The notes under the pieces: generated by a model | Databases searched by the model: none | Told to the model about the DNA's origin: nothing | What the model saw: only the letters and a program-made list of their open reading frames with translations | Part shown: positions 38,461 to 46,414 of the stretch, one piece after another | Layout of the letters: each line of letters opens with the position of its first letter | How positions within the stretch are numbered: the stretch's first letter is position 1 | Program-made: the position numbers and the translations under genes | Origin: Candidatus Hydrogenedentota bacterium | GTDB taxonomy: Bacteria > Hydrogenedentota > Hydrogenedentia > Hydrogenedentales > CAITNO01 | DNA length: 64,000 nt | NCBI GenBank assembly: GCA_903893795.1 | Contig: CAITNO010000027.1 | Location: forward strand, 1 to 64,000 | Direction: 5' to 3'

Positions 38461-40005
38461 TCACGCGGTCCCAAACATCTCGCGGTCGAGCGAGCGGTAT
38501 TGCACCGCCTCGCTGACATGGTTCTCGGCGATGATGTCCGCGCCCTCCAGGTCCGCCAGCGTGCGCGACACGCGCAGCACCTTGTCGTAGGCGCGGGCGC
38601 TGAGCGCCAACCGGCGCAGCGCCATTTCCATCACCGACTTCGCGCCCTCGGTCATCACGCAGTGCTTCCGGATGGCCTTCGTGTCCAGATGGGCGTTGCA
38701 GGTGTGCTTGCCACCGAGCCGCACGCGCTGGCGGTCCCGCGCGGCCTGCACCTGCGCGCGCACCTCGGCGCTGGTCGGCCCCGAGGGGCGGTCGTCGGTC
38801 ATCTCCTCGAAAGACAGCGCCGGCACGTCCACGTGAATGTCGATGCGGTCCAGCAGCGGCCCCGAAATGCGCCCCATGTAGCGCTGCACCTCGCCGGTCG
38901 AGCAGCGGCACACCTTGCGCGGGTCCGTGCGGCAGCCGCAGGGGCAGGGGTTCATCGCCACCACGAGCATGAAGCGGCTCGGATAGGTGACGGAATAGCT
39001 CGCGCGGCGGATGTGCACCATCCCCTCTTCCAGCGGCTGGCGCAGCACTTCCAGCGCGGCCCGGTTGAACTCGGGCAGCTCGTCGAGGAAGAGCACGCCG
39101 TTGTGCGCCAGGCTCACCTCGCCCGGATAGGCCATCGTTCCCGCGCCGCCGCCCGCAATGGACACCGTCGTCGAGGTGTGGTGGGGACAGCGGAATGGGC
39201 GCCGCACGATGAGCGCGTCGCGCCGTCCCGCCATGGGCGTGATGCTGTAGATGCGCGTCGTCTCCAGCGACTCCTCAAAGGCCATTTCCGGCATGATCCC
39301 CGGCAGCCGCGACGCCAGCATGGTCTTGCCCGTTCCGGGCGGGCCGATCATGAGCAAATTGTGGGCGCCGGCGGCGGCCACGGTCAGCGCGCGCTTCACG
39401 TGGCCCTGCCCCTTCACATCGCTCAGGTCGGGCACGCTGCGCTTGGCCGCGGCAAAGGCCGCGTTCACGTCCGTCACACGCGGCTCCACATCCTGCTGGC
39501 CCGAAAGAAACGCGTGTGCATCATTGAGCCGGGCAACGGGGATGATTTCGATGCGGTCCACCACGCCCGCCTCGTCTGCATTGTCCACGGGCAGCACGAT
39601 GCCGCGCAGGCCCAAGTCGCGCGCGGCAATGGCCATGGAAAGCGCCCCAGGCACGGAGCGCACCGACCCGTCCAGCGCGAGTTCGCCGACCAGGGCGTAT
39701 TCGTTCAGGCGTTGGCCGTTGAGCTGGCCGCTCGCGGCCAGCATGCCCGCGGCGATGGGGAGGTCGAGGGCGCTGCCCTGCTTGCGCATGTCGGCGGGAG
39801 CCAGATTGACGATGACGACACCGCGCGGCACGCGGAAACCCGAATTGCGCAGCGCCGAGGACACGCGATCCTCGCTTTCCTTCACCGCCGTGTCGGGCAG
39901 GCCCACCATTTTGATTTTATTTTCGCCGGGCCGGATGTCCACCTCCACCGCAAGCGGATAGGCGTCTATTCCGAGCACCGCGCACGACTGCACCCGCGCA
40001 AGCAT
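38461..40005 (-). CDS. comM: YifB/ComM-family Mg-chelatase-like AAA ATPase
   Basis: 514 residues. N-terminal Lon-protease-like S5 domain (about 1-170; for example VGLPDTAVKESEDRV and GFRVPRGVVIVNLAPAD), then the AAA domain with Walker A (GPPGTGKTMLASRL), Walker B (GVLFLDELPEF), sensor region, Cys cluster CPCGCRTDPRKVCRC, and C-terminal Mg-chelatase helical domain (AYDKVLRVSRTLADLEG). In transformable bacteria ComM is a hexameric helicase that drives branch migration during DNA uptake; in others the role is open. No competence genes are seen nearby. The ATG at 40005 starts the family's usual MLARVQSCAVLG. Confidence 0.93.
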   Translation of the reverse strand: MLARVQSCAVLGIDAYPLAVEVDIRPGENKIKMVGLPDTAVKESEDRVSSALRNSGFRVPRGVVIVNLAPADMRKQGSALDLPIAAGMLAASGQLNGQRLNEYALVGELALDGSVRSVPGALSMAIAARDLGLRGIVLPVDNADEAGVVDRIEIIPVARLNDAHAFLSGQQDVEPRVTDVNAAFAAAKRSVPDLSDVKGQGHVKRALTVAAAGAHNLLMIGPPGTGKTMLASRLPGIMPEMAFEESLETTRIYSITPMAGRRDALIVRRPFRCPHHTSTTVSIAGGGAGTMAYPGEVSLAHNGVLFLDELPEFNRAALEVLRQPLEEGMVHIRRASYSVTYPSRFMLVVAMNPCPCGCRTDPRKVCRCSTGEVQRYMGRISGPLLDRIDIHVDVPALSFEEMTDDRPSGPTSAEVRAQVQAARDRQRVRLGGKHTCNAHLDTKAIRKHCVMTEGAKSVMEMALRRLALSARAYDKVLRVSRTLADLEGADIIAENHVSEAVQYRSLDREMFGTA

Positions 40006-40145
40006 ACAAGGTTCCCCACAGGGATGTTGCGACTGTTGCGGCCTCCGGACCGCACCGTGTCATTTTGGAGAATAGGGCGCGGATGAATCAAGCAAAGCAG
40101 AAGGACCTTGTGCGCAGCGCCCATGGTTTGCATTTCTGCCTGTGC

Positions 40146-40553
40146 CTAAAGGGCTCCCCGGCAACCCTCCGATCCGCACATGCAGACAAATGGATTCGAG
40201 ATCGTGCTCTCCGTGGCGAGATAGTCAATGGTGAGTTCCTCGCCGGGCATAATCCTCTTCACCGCAACAAGCCACCGCCCGCGAAAGGCCCCATTGGGCG
40301 AGCAGGAGTGATTCAGAAATTTCAGGCCCCCCGTGGGCTCAATCTTTTGTCCGTCCAGCGTCAAAGAATTGCGGGTGTCTTCTTTGACGGGATTGCCGCT
40401 GAAGAAACCCAGTATTTGCCCCGGTATGTACAACTTCCGGGCATACAGCCCATGTCCCTTTGCCGTGTCCTTGACCAAATGCACTCCATGCCGGACATCG
40501 TTCTTCCGCGAGTCTTTGCCTGCCTCTTCGGGCATTCTGTCCCGTTTCTTCAT
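40146..40553 (-). CDS. SET-domain protein (putative lysine methyltransferase)
   Basis: 135 residues (from ATG 40553) forming a minimal SET domain. Marks: AKGHGLYARKLYIPGQILGF (SET-N, AdoMet-binding GxG at 33-35), FLNHSCSPN at 79-87 (pseudoknot motif NHSC), EELTIDYLA at 105-113 (catalytic Tyr111), and a post-SET cluster CMCGSEGCRG with Cys124, Cys126 and Cys131 that can bind zinc with Cys84. All parts of a working AdoMet-dependent protein-lysine methyltransferase are present. AAAGGG lies 9 nt before ATG 40553; a TTG ten codons upstream would overlap the end of the preceding gene. An H1-like Lys-rich protein is encoded 3.5 kb away and is a conceivable substrate; this is speculation. Confidence 0.87.
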   Translation of the reverse strand: MKKRDRMPEEAGKDSRKNDVRHGVHLVKDTAKGHGLYARKLYIPGQILGFFSGNPVKEDTRNSLTLDGQKIEPTGGLKFLNHSCSPNGAFRGRWLVAVKRIMPGEELTIDYLATESTISNPFVCMCGSEGCRGAL

Positions 40554-40563
40554 TGGCCGCCCT

Positions 40564-42834
40564 TTATGAGGAGGTTTTCCCAACTTCCATTATCAGTTCC
40601 TCTGCCTTGCGCTTCAGCGGCCGGTACATGTATTCGGCCAGCGTGGCGACGGTGCCGCGGTCAGATTGGTTCTTGGCCACTTTCGCGAGGGTGTCGATGG
40701 CTTTGAAGGCGGTTGCCTGCGCGTCTGTGGCCAGTTTGGCCGCTTTGGCCATATTTTTCGCGAAAAGCCCCGCGTTGTTGTTCTGTTTCGCGTCTGTTGC
40801 CGCCTTTTCGGCGGTGGCCGCCGCTGCAACGCTTTCGAGCGTGTCAAAGAACGCCACGCCAAATTCGAGTCGTCCGGTCCAGTAACGGATGTATTCCGCG
40901 CCTGCCTCACCCTTCGGTGAGGCCACCTTCTGCACATCGGCAAGCGCGCGCCGGTAGCCTTCCCGGTCGGCGGCAAATTCCTTTGGAAAACCGTCCGGCG
41001 TCCAGCGTCCCATCACTATGGAGGGAACCGGGAAACCCACGCCCAGCCCGTGGTCTTCAATGGCGGCGGTCACGGTTTCTATTTCGCTAAATGCCTCGAG
41101 CATGGGCCCAACGGCCGACTCGCCGCAGACATCACGAATCAAATCGCGCGAGGTCGTCTCCGGGGTGGTGCCGGCGTCCCACGCCGCTTTCGCCAGGTAC
41201 GCCACGGACGGGTCGAGGTCGCTGATCATCCACTGGCGGGTGCAGAATCCTGCCAGGCCGTGTTCGCGCATCAGACCCACCAGCTTGTGCAGCGAGCCCG
41301 TCGTGAGCTGTGGCGGTACGCCCACGCCGTCGTCCTGAAGCGTCACGGCGAGGATTGTGGGGAGTTCCTTGGACGGTATCTTGTCAAATGCCTCCGGACG
41401 GCGCAGCACGCGGGTCGGCGTGTAGTCGAGCACGACGAGCAGTTCGGCGTCCTTCGGCAGCACGCGCGGAAGAATCGGGAAGAGTTCCTCGGCCACCTCG
41501 TAATACACCAGCTTTGCATCGGGTTTGCGGCTGGCGGGCAGAATGGCCGGATCGGTGCGCAGGTGGTCGGCAAAGCACAGTCCGGCCAAATCGCCCTTGA
41601 CCTGCATGACGGCCCGTTCCGCGCCGCCGGTGTTGGCGGTGCGTCGGCCCGCCTCGGCGAGCACGGCCTCAAGCGAGGTCACCTCACTGATGTGGTAGCG
41701 CGCGTCGAGTTCCTGCCACGCCGACTGGTACAGGTCGATCCAGCTTGGCCATTCCGTGCCGACGGGAAAGCCGTAGGAGTCTATGTCCGGATAGGTGTCC
41801 ACCAGTGTCCTGAGTATCGTGCCCGCGACGTCGATCAAGACGGGGTTGTCCGGGCGCACCGTCGGCCCGGGACTCACGGTCAACTGGCCCAACTGTTGCA
41901 CCGGCTGCGTCTCGGGCAGCACGGCCGCGAGTTCCTTTGGGAAATCTGTGATGGACCCGACCATGCTCGAAGCGATCCCCCGGCTGTGCGCGTAGTCCAC
42001 CAGTTCATGGCAGTGTTTCACGGCCGCCGTGATGAGCGCGTCCGTACCGGCGCCGGGCAGCGGCAGGTCGGGATTCCAAAACTCCGGCTCCTGTCCGAAC
42101 AGCCTGCGGCCGGGCATGTCGTCGGTGATGGGGAAGTGCGCGCCGTACCACAGCGTGGCCGAGGAATTGGTGACGCCGCGCACGGTCATGCGCAGGAAGG
42201 GCTGCGAGGGGCCGCTGTTCACCCGTATGCGGTTGAACTTGAGCTTGGCGAGCTGGTCCATGAAGGGGCGGTAATCGGCCATTCCCCAGCCTTCCATGCC
42301 CATGGCAAAATCGCCCATGGCCTTCCACATGCGCACGCGGAATACGGGCTCGAAGACCTTGTCGATTTGCGGCAGGAAGAATGCGCGCCCGGCCTCGGGA
42401 AAAACATCGCCGCTGAGCAGATAACGAACACCGTACCGCTCGGCAAGTTCATACACGCCCCACATCGTCGCCACCGGGCTGCCCCCGGCAATGAGCAGCG
42501 CGGGCTTGCCTTTCCATTGTGCATTGCGCAGAAGAAAACCCTGATCGCTGAGCTTGGGCACAGAGGCGCAAAGCGCTTCAGCCCCGGGTACACCCTTCGG
42601 CAGACCGACGAAGAACAGGCTCTCCGCGCTTTCGCTCGGCGTGGATGCCACGCGCACGCTGACGGGGAACAGCCGCTCCAGGTATCGCTGGAGTTCGTTG
42701 GCAGCAAAGGTCTCCAATGGGTCCGCCTGCGGCGTGACAACGATGTTGATCTCCGCGCCCGCCGCGCGGGATGCGCCCCAGGCAAAGACAAACAACGCCG
42801 CCAAGAGCAGAATGATGACCCTTGCATACCCCAT
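40564..42834 (-). CDS. Secreted alpha-glucuronidase-like (GH67/GH20-fold) glycoside hydrolase
   Basis: 756 residues with a signal peptide (about 1-27, ASRAAGA). The N-terminal domain (about 28-145) has the zincin-like or GH20b/GH67-N fold: TFAANELQRYLERLFPVSVR, LLIAGGSPVATMWGVYELAE, RYGVRYL. It is followed by a TIM-barrel-like part (about 165-560; FMDQLAKLKFNRIRVNSGPS) and a helical C-terminus (about 600-750). No exact family could be fixed by eye, and catalytic residues are not assigned. ATG 42834 is chosen for GAGGAG upstream and the signal peptide; a longer frame extends 23 codons further. Neighbours include another secreted carbohydrate enzyme cluster (isomerase/epimerase, beta-helix). 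Confidence 0.72.
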   Translation of the reverse strand: MGYARVIILLLAALFVFAWGASRAAGAEINIVVTPQADPLETFAANELQRYLERLFPVSVRVASTPSESAESLFFVGLPKGVPGAEALCASVPKLSDQGFLLRNAQWKGKPALLIAGGSPVATMWGVYELAERYGVRYLLSGDVFPEAGRAFFLPQIDKVFEPVFRVRMWKAMGDFAMGMEGWGMADYRPFMDQLAKLKFNRIRVNSGPSQPFLRMTVRGVTNSSATLWYGAHFPITDDMPGRRLFGQEPEFWNPDLPLPGAGTDALITAAVKHCHELVDYAHSRGIASSMVGSITDFPKELAAVLPETQPVQQLGQLTVSPGPTVRPDNPVLIDVAGTILRTLVDTYPDIDSYGFPVGTEWPSWIDLYQSAWQELDARYHISEVTSLEAVLAEAGRRTANTGGAERAVMQVKGDLAGLCFADHLRTDPAILPASRKPDAKLVYYEVAEELFPILPRVLPKDAELLVVLDYTPTRVLRRPEAFDKIPSKELPTILAVTLQDDGVGVPPQLTTGSLHKLVGLMREHGLAGFCTRQWMISDLDPSVAYLAKAAWDAGTTPETTSRDLIRDVCGESAVGPMLEAFSEIETVTAAIEDHGLGVGFPVPSIVMGRWTPDGFPKEFAADREGYRRALADVQKVASPKGEAGAEYIRYWTGRLEFGVAFFDTLESVAAAATAEKAATDAKQNNNAGLFAKNMAKAAKLATDAQATAFKAIDTLAKVAKNQSDRGTVATLAEYMYRPLKRKAEELIMEVGKTSS

Positions 42835-42939
42835 GGCTGCACGCTCCTCTTTCCGGGAATGGGCCCGGGCATTCCGCCGGATCAGCGAAGGAGGGACCGG
42901 CACCCATGCGCCGACGTCAATCCCTGCCTTAATGGATGG

Positions 42940-43890
42940 TTACACACCTGACTTGGCGACGCACTCCACCATCTTCGCCAGGCCCGTCACGGCCACTTCA
43001 TAAGGGTCCATGGCCCAGTATTCTTTCTTGAAGATTTCGAGCGAGAGCGTGCGCTTGTAGCCGATGGCCTTCAGATCGCGGAGCGCCTGGCCCAGCGGCA
43101 GCACGCCGTCGCCCGGATACACCCGGTGCTCGTCGCCCTGCTGCTCGCGGGGCACCTCGTCCTTCACGTCGTTCCAATGGAAATCGGCGATGAAGTCGCC
43201 CTGAATGTGCTTTAGCCCGTTGAAGCCCGAGCCGCCGCGAAACATGTGGAAGGTGTCGGCGATGAGGCACGCCTCACGGTCGTCGGTGTCCATGGCGATG
43301 CCGGAGGCCTGGCCGAGACGGTTCACGCTTTTCATGAACCCGACAAACTCAAAGGCAACCTTGATGTTGTAGTCCTCGCGGCCGATGCGCATCAGCTCAC
43401 GGTAGCGGGCCGTGGCGGTCTTGGCGTCGAAGTCGGGCCCGTCGGGCGCGGGAATGGCCGCAACAAAATGCGAACCCACCTCGGCGGAACGGCGCATGCG
43501 CTCGCGCGTCGCCTCCAGCGACTTTTTGAACGCATCGTCATCCATAGGCATGCACTCCCAGAGACCGATGATGTTGGGCACGAACATGCCTCGATCAACG
43601 ATCTCCTTTCCGAGGTCCTTCAGGCTGCCGCCGTCCTTCTCGTGCGCCTCCAAGTCGGTGATCCAAAGTTCAATCGCGTCCCAGCCCGCCTTGGCGGTCG
43701 CATCGATCTTGGTCTTCACATTGGCGGGACGGATGGTGCTGACGTTCATGCAGATCGGCCAGGGGCTCACGCCCTTCTGGAATCGGGGCGGTGCATCCTG
43801 TGCGGGGGCCACGGGGGCGGCGGCGAGGGTCAGTCCGGCGGTGACTGCGGTGCCGGTGAGAAATGCGCGGCGGGTAAGATCGTTCTTCAT
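42940..43890 (-). CDS. Sugar phosphate isomerase/epimerase (AP endonuclease 2 TIM barrel) with TAT leader
   Basis: 316 residues. Twin-arginine leader (TRRAFLTG followed by an Ala/Thr/Val stretch), cleavage near APAQD. The rest is a xylose-isomerase-like TIM barrel: KAGWDAIELWITD, NIIGLWECMPM, VAFEFVGFMKSVN, LIADTFHMFRGG, DFHWNDVKDEV and YKRTLSLEIFKKEYW. Metal ligands Glu, Asp, His and Glu are expected in the FEF, DTFH, DFHWND and SLEIF segments. Export of such enzymes with TAT leaders is common in Planctomycetes-like bacteria, where they sit near Gfo/Idh dehydrogenases. GGAGG precedes ATG 43890. Confidence 0.88.
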   Translation of the reverse strand: MKNDLTRRAFLTGTAVTAGLTLAAAPVAPAQDAPPRFQKGVSPWPICMNVSTIRPANVKTKIDATAKAGWDAIELWITDLEAHEKDGGSLKDLGKEIVDRGMFVPNIIGLWECMPMDDDAFKKSLEATRERMRRSAEVGSHFVAAIPAPDGPDFDAKTATARYRELMRIGREDYNIKVAFEFVGFMKSVNRLGQASGIAMDTDDREACLIADTFHMFRGGSGFNGLKHIQGDFIADFHWNDVKDEVPREQQGDEHRVYPGDGVLPLGQALRDLKAIGYKRTLSLEIFKKEYWAMDPYEVAVTGLAKMVECVAKSGV

Positions 43891-43988
43891 GAATCTATAA
43901 AACCTCCGGTGTGGTTGCGGTGCGCGGTGTGCGCCCCACACATTGTACCCGCGCCGCCGGGCGCCCTCAAGCGCCGATATAAACAGTT

Positions 43989-44035
43989 AGCCCGTGCCTC
44001 ACCCCGGCGTTTCCGCCACAGTGCAGGCACGGGCT
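43989..44035 (-). terminator. Terminator-like hairpin after the H1-like gene
   Basis: AGCCCGTGCCT (43989-43999) pairs perfectly with AGGCACGGGCT (44025-44035), 11 bp with a 25-nt loop. It lies about 75 nt past the stop of the H1-like gene on the minus strand and is followed there by AACTGTTTATA. Confidence 0.5.
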
Positions 44036-44108
44036 TCAATTGCTGAAGAGCAAGTCGTCCGGCGCCGCCGCGCGGGCTGTCCCGCGCGACGGGCGCCGCA
44101 GACGATCA

Positions 44109-44435
44109 CTACTTCTTCGCGGCGGCCTTTTTGGCAACCGGCTTCTTCGCGGCGGCGGGCTTCGCAGCCGGCTTCTTCGCGGCGACCGGCTTCGCAACGG
44201 CCTTCTTCACGACCGGCTTCGCAACCGGCTTCTTCGCGGCGGCGGGCTTCGCAGCCGGCTTCGCAACGGCCTTTTTCACGACAGCCTTCTTCACGACCGG
44301 CTTCGCAACAGCCTTCTTCACGACCGGCTTCGCAGCCGGCTTCTTCGCGACGGCCGGCTTCGCAACGGCCTTCTTCACGACGGCCTTTTTGGCGGCCGGC
44401 TTCTTCGCTACGGCCTTCTTCGGTGCATCTGCCAT
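44109..44435 (-). CDS. Histone H1-like Lys/Ala/Pro-rich DNA-binding protein
   Basis: 108 residues made almost only of Lys, Ala, Pro and Val, in repeats such as AKKPAAKPVVKKAVAKP with (A/V)KK and AKP units. Only the first few residues (MADAPKK) differ. This composition equals the C-terminal tail of eukaryotic H1 and the bacterial H1-like proteins (Hc2-, BpH1- or HctB-type) that bind DNA without sequence specificity and compact it. An AAGGAGA ribosome site lies just upstream of ATG 44435. The coding DNA is itself a chain of imperfect repeats, so length variation between strains is expected. A SET-domain protein is encoded 3.5 kb away. Confidence 0.87.
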   Translation of the reverse strand: MADAPKKAVAKKPAAKKAVVKKAVAKPAVAKKPAAKPVVKKAVAKPVVKKAVVKKAVAKPAAKPAAAKKPVAKPVVKKAVAKPVAAKKPAAKPAAAKKPVAKKAAAKK

Positions 44436-44958
44436 TATGTGTCTCCTTCTGTTGACTGGCCTCTCTTCCGCGTTACTTGGCGATTGCGCCGGGCCACACG
44501 CCCGGACGCCCGCCCGCCGCCACACACGAGTGTGAACGGCGCGCTCCCACAGGCTTGCTCAAGCCCGCAAAAGGCAGGGGGGAAGGGTTCGGATCCCTGT
44601 TGTTGCTCTCACGCGCATCGCGCAAAATGTCTTTCACGCGCATCACCCGTCTGAGACTACAACGAGTGCTTCATCCCGTTGATCCGAACGCCATGATTCA
44701 AATATCGTGCCAATTTGTGTAACAAACAAAGGTGAAAAATGCAAGCATTTTTTCACATCAACAAAAAAAATGTTTCGGTGTGTGCGGTCATCGCGTGATC
44801 AGCGACCGCTTCTCACCGAGGTTCCCGCATGCGGCAGAAGCTCGCAGGCCGTGCGCGCGTTCCTCTGCGCGCATCGATCATGTTCTGTCCGCATGCGTCC
44901 ACTGTCTTGGGGCGAATACGTTTTTACCCGCATAAACAGGGCATGAAACGCACATGCG
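44436..44958. other. AT-richer intergenic region upstream of the H1-like gene
   Basis: No gene supported. The part 44690-44790 is AT-rich. On the minus strand at 44697-44713 is TTGGCACGATATTTGAA, which resembles a sigma-54 promoter (TGGCAC-N5-TTGCA) except that the -12 GC is GA. A strong inverted repeat follows at 44732-44756. Short open frames in this stretch have no ribosome sites or domains. Confidence 0.45.
44732..44756 (-). terminator. AT-rich stem-loop downstream of the beta-helix gene
   Basis: GTGAAAAATGC (44732-44742) pairs with GCATTTTTTCAC (44745-44756), 11 bp with one bulged base and a 2-nt gap. Read on the minus strand it is followed by CTTTGTTTGTT, so it may end the transcript of the gene whose stop is at 44959, although 200 nt away. 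It could equally be an operator. Confidence 0.35.
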
Positions 44959-46332
44959 TCATTTGCCTCTTTCAAGTGTCGACGCGCGGAAGCCCGGTCT
45001 CTCCTCCATGAGTTTCCTCCATCGTTTTCCCGTGGGTGTGCCCGCGTTGTCGCGGATGATCACCGTGCCGCCGCGCGACTGATCATCGATGCGAAGCTTG
45101 CCTGTGACAAGGTTTTCACTCACGATCGCGCGTTCAATATCTGCACCGATGCGCAACTGTGGGCGGTTTTCCATGAACTCGCAGCCGCGCACGATCAACG
45201 ATCCGCCGAGCGCATCGATCGAAGGCTGCAGTTTGTCATCCGCTTTTTGGAATCCTTTTGGCGCGTGTCCCCACTGCATGAAAGTGCAGTCGCTGAAGCC
45301 CACGGTTCCCACGCCGTCCACCACCGCATTGCGCCGCGCAGGGCCCCAGAACGCGCAGTTCACAAAACGGATCGTGCCCACGTGCGTCTTCTCCACGCGG
45401 ATCATCGTGGGGTCCGGCGCGCGGAAGGCAACGAACTCGCCGTTGGTGATCAGCACGCCCATCGGCGCCGTGTCTTCCACCAAAAGCGAGGTGCGGCAGT
45501 CATCTGCGCCAATGCCGAGGAAATTGCCGTTGCAGGTGCCCTCTTTGGTCTTTATGAACTTGTAGCCCACGTCATAGCCGAAGCAGAAAGTGTTGATCAC
45601 GTAGTGCCAGTCGGTGCGGCCGAACACAAAGCCCGTGCCGTGCTCGCTCTGCCACTGGTACACAGGCGTGTTCATCGTCCACCACGGGTTCCAGTGCACG
45701 TTTTCAATGCGGCCGATGTCGTAGATTTCGTTCACGTACAGGCCGATGTGGATGGGCTGGCCGTGAATGTTGCGCACGAGCGCGCGCTGGTTCTTCGACG
45801 CGTCGATGCCGTTGTAGGGGTTGAGCAGTTCCACGTCCATAATCGCCGGGTTGTTTCCCCGCATCGCCACCGCGTACGGATAGGGCGTGGGCGCGGGCGC
45901 GTCGGTCTTCTGTTCGGGATAGTGCACCGTGAAACCCTGCAGTGTTGCATTGTCCTGCAGCGTGATAAAGGGCGCGCCGTCCTCCGAACCGGCGCCGCAG
46001 CGCGGTTCCAGCACGCTGCCGTAGACGGGTTTCGCCGCACCCGCATCTCGCAGGCCCGTGTGTGACGGCGAATAGGTGAAGATGCCGCGCAGCGTCACAT
46101 TCGGCGGTATTGTCAGTGCGCCGTCGAAGCGGTACCGGCCCGAGGGTGCCTCCACAATTCCGCCGTTTGCGGCGGCTGCCGCGTCGAGCGCGCGCTGAAA
46201 CAGCGCCGTGCAGTCGGTGCTGCCATCGGCCACGGCACCGTAGTCCATCACACTGCGTGTGATTGGGTTTCCCAGCACGGGCGCCGCATCGGCGGAGAGC
46301 GACAGGACAAGGATCAGTGCGGCGATGGTCAT
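44959..46332 (-). CDS. Secreted right-handed beta-helix protein (pectate lyase 3-like)
   Basis: 457 residues with a short signal peptide (1-16, LSADAA). It opens with the block typical of pectate-lyase-superfamily beta-helix proteins (SVMDYGAVADGSTDCTALFQ, followed by RALDAAAAANGGIVEAPSGRY). Many short beta rungs with Asn and Gly follow (ATLQGFTVHYPEQ, PAIMDVELLNPYNGIDA, IRFVNCAFWGPARR, SLIVRGCEFMEN). Typical roles are polysaccharide lyases, GH28-type hydrolases or epimerases; no catalytic set was assigned. GAAGGAA lies before ATG 46332. It belongs with the other carbohydrate-active genes nearby. Confidence 0.8.
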   Translation of the reverse strand: MTIAALILVLSLSADAAPVLGNPITRSVMDYGAVADGSTDCTALFQRALDAAAAANGGIVEAPSGRYRFDGALTIPPNVTLRGIFTYSPSHTGLRDAGAAKPVYGSVLEPRCGAGSEDGAPFITLQDNATLQGFTVHYPEQKTDAPAPTPYPYAVAMRGNNPAIMDVELLNPYNGIDASKNQRALVRNIHGQPIHIGLYVNEIYDIGRIENVHWNPWWTMNTPVYQWQSEHGTGFVFGRTDWHYVINTFCFGYDVGYKFIKTKEGTCNGNFLGIGADDCRTSLLVEDTAPMGVLITNGEFVAFRAPDPTMIRVEKTHVGTIRFVNCAFWGPARRNAVVDGVGTVGFSDCTFMQWGHAPKGFQKADDKLQPSIDALGGSLIVRGCEFMENRPQLRIGADIERAIVSENLVTGKLRIDDQSRGGTVIIRDNAGTPTGKRWRKLMEERPGFRASTLERGK

Positions 46333-46414
46333 GCTAAGTTTCCTTCGTCCGTGGCGCGTTTCGGCCCGGTTGTGCTCATTTCGGGGGACTGCTCCCTACG
46401 TTCGCAATTGCTCA

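Noticed and set aside
44131-44535. Phe/Ala/Thr-rich plus-strand frame opposite the H1-like gene
   Set aside because: Complement of Lys/Ala codons always gives Phe/Leu/Gly/Ala; there is no ribosome site, and the minus strand has a strong one.
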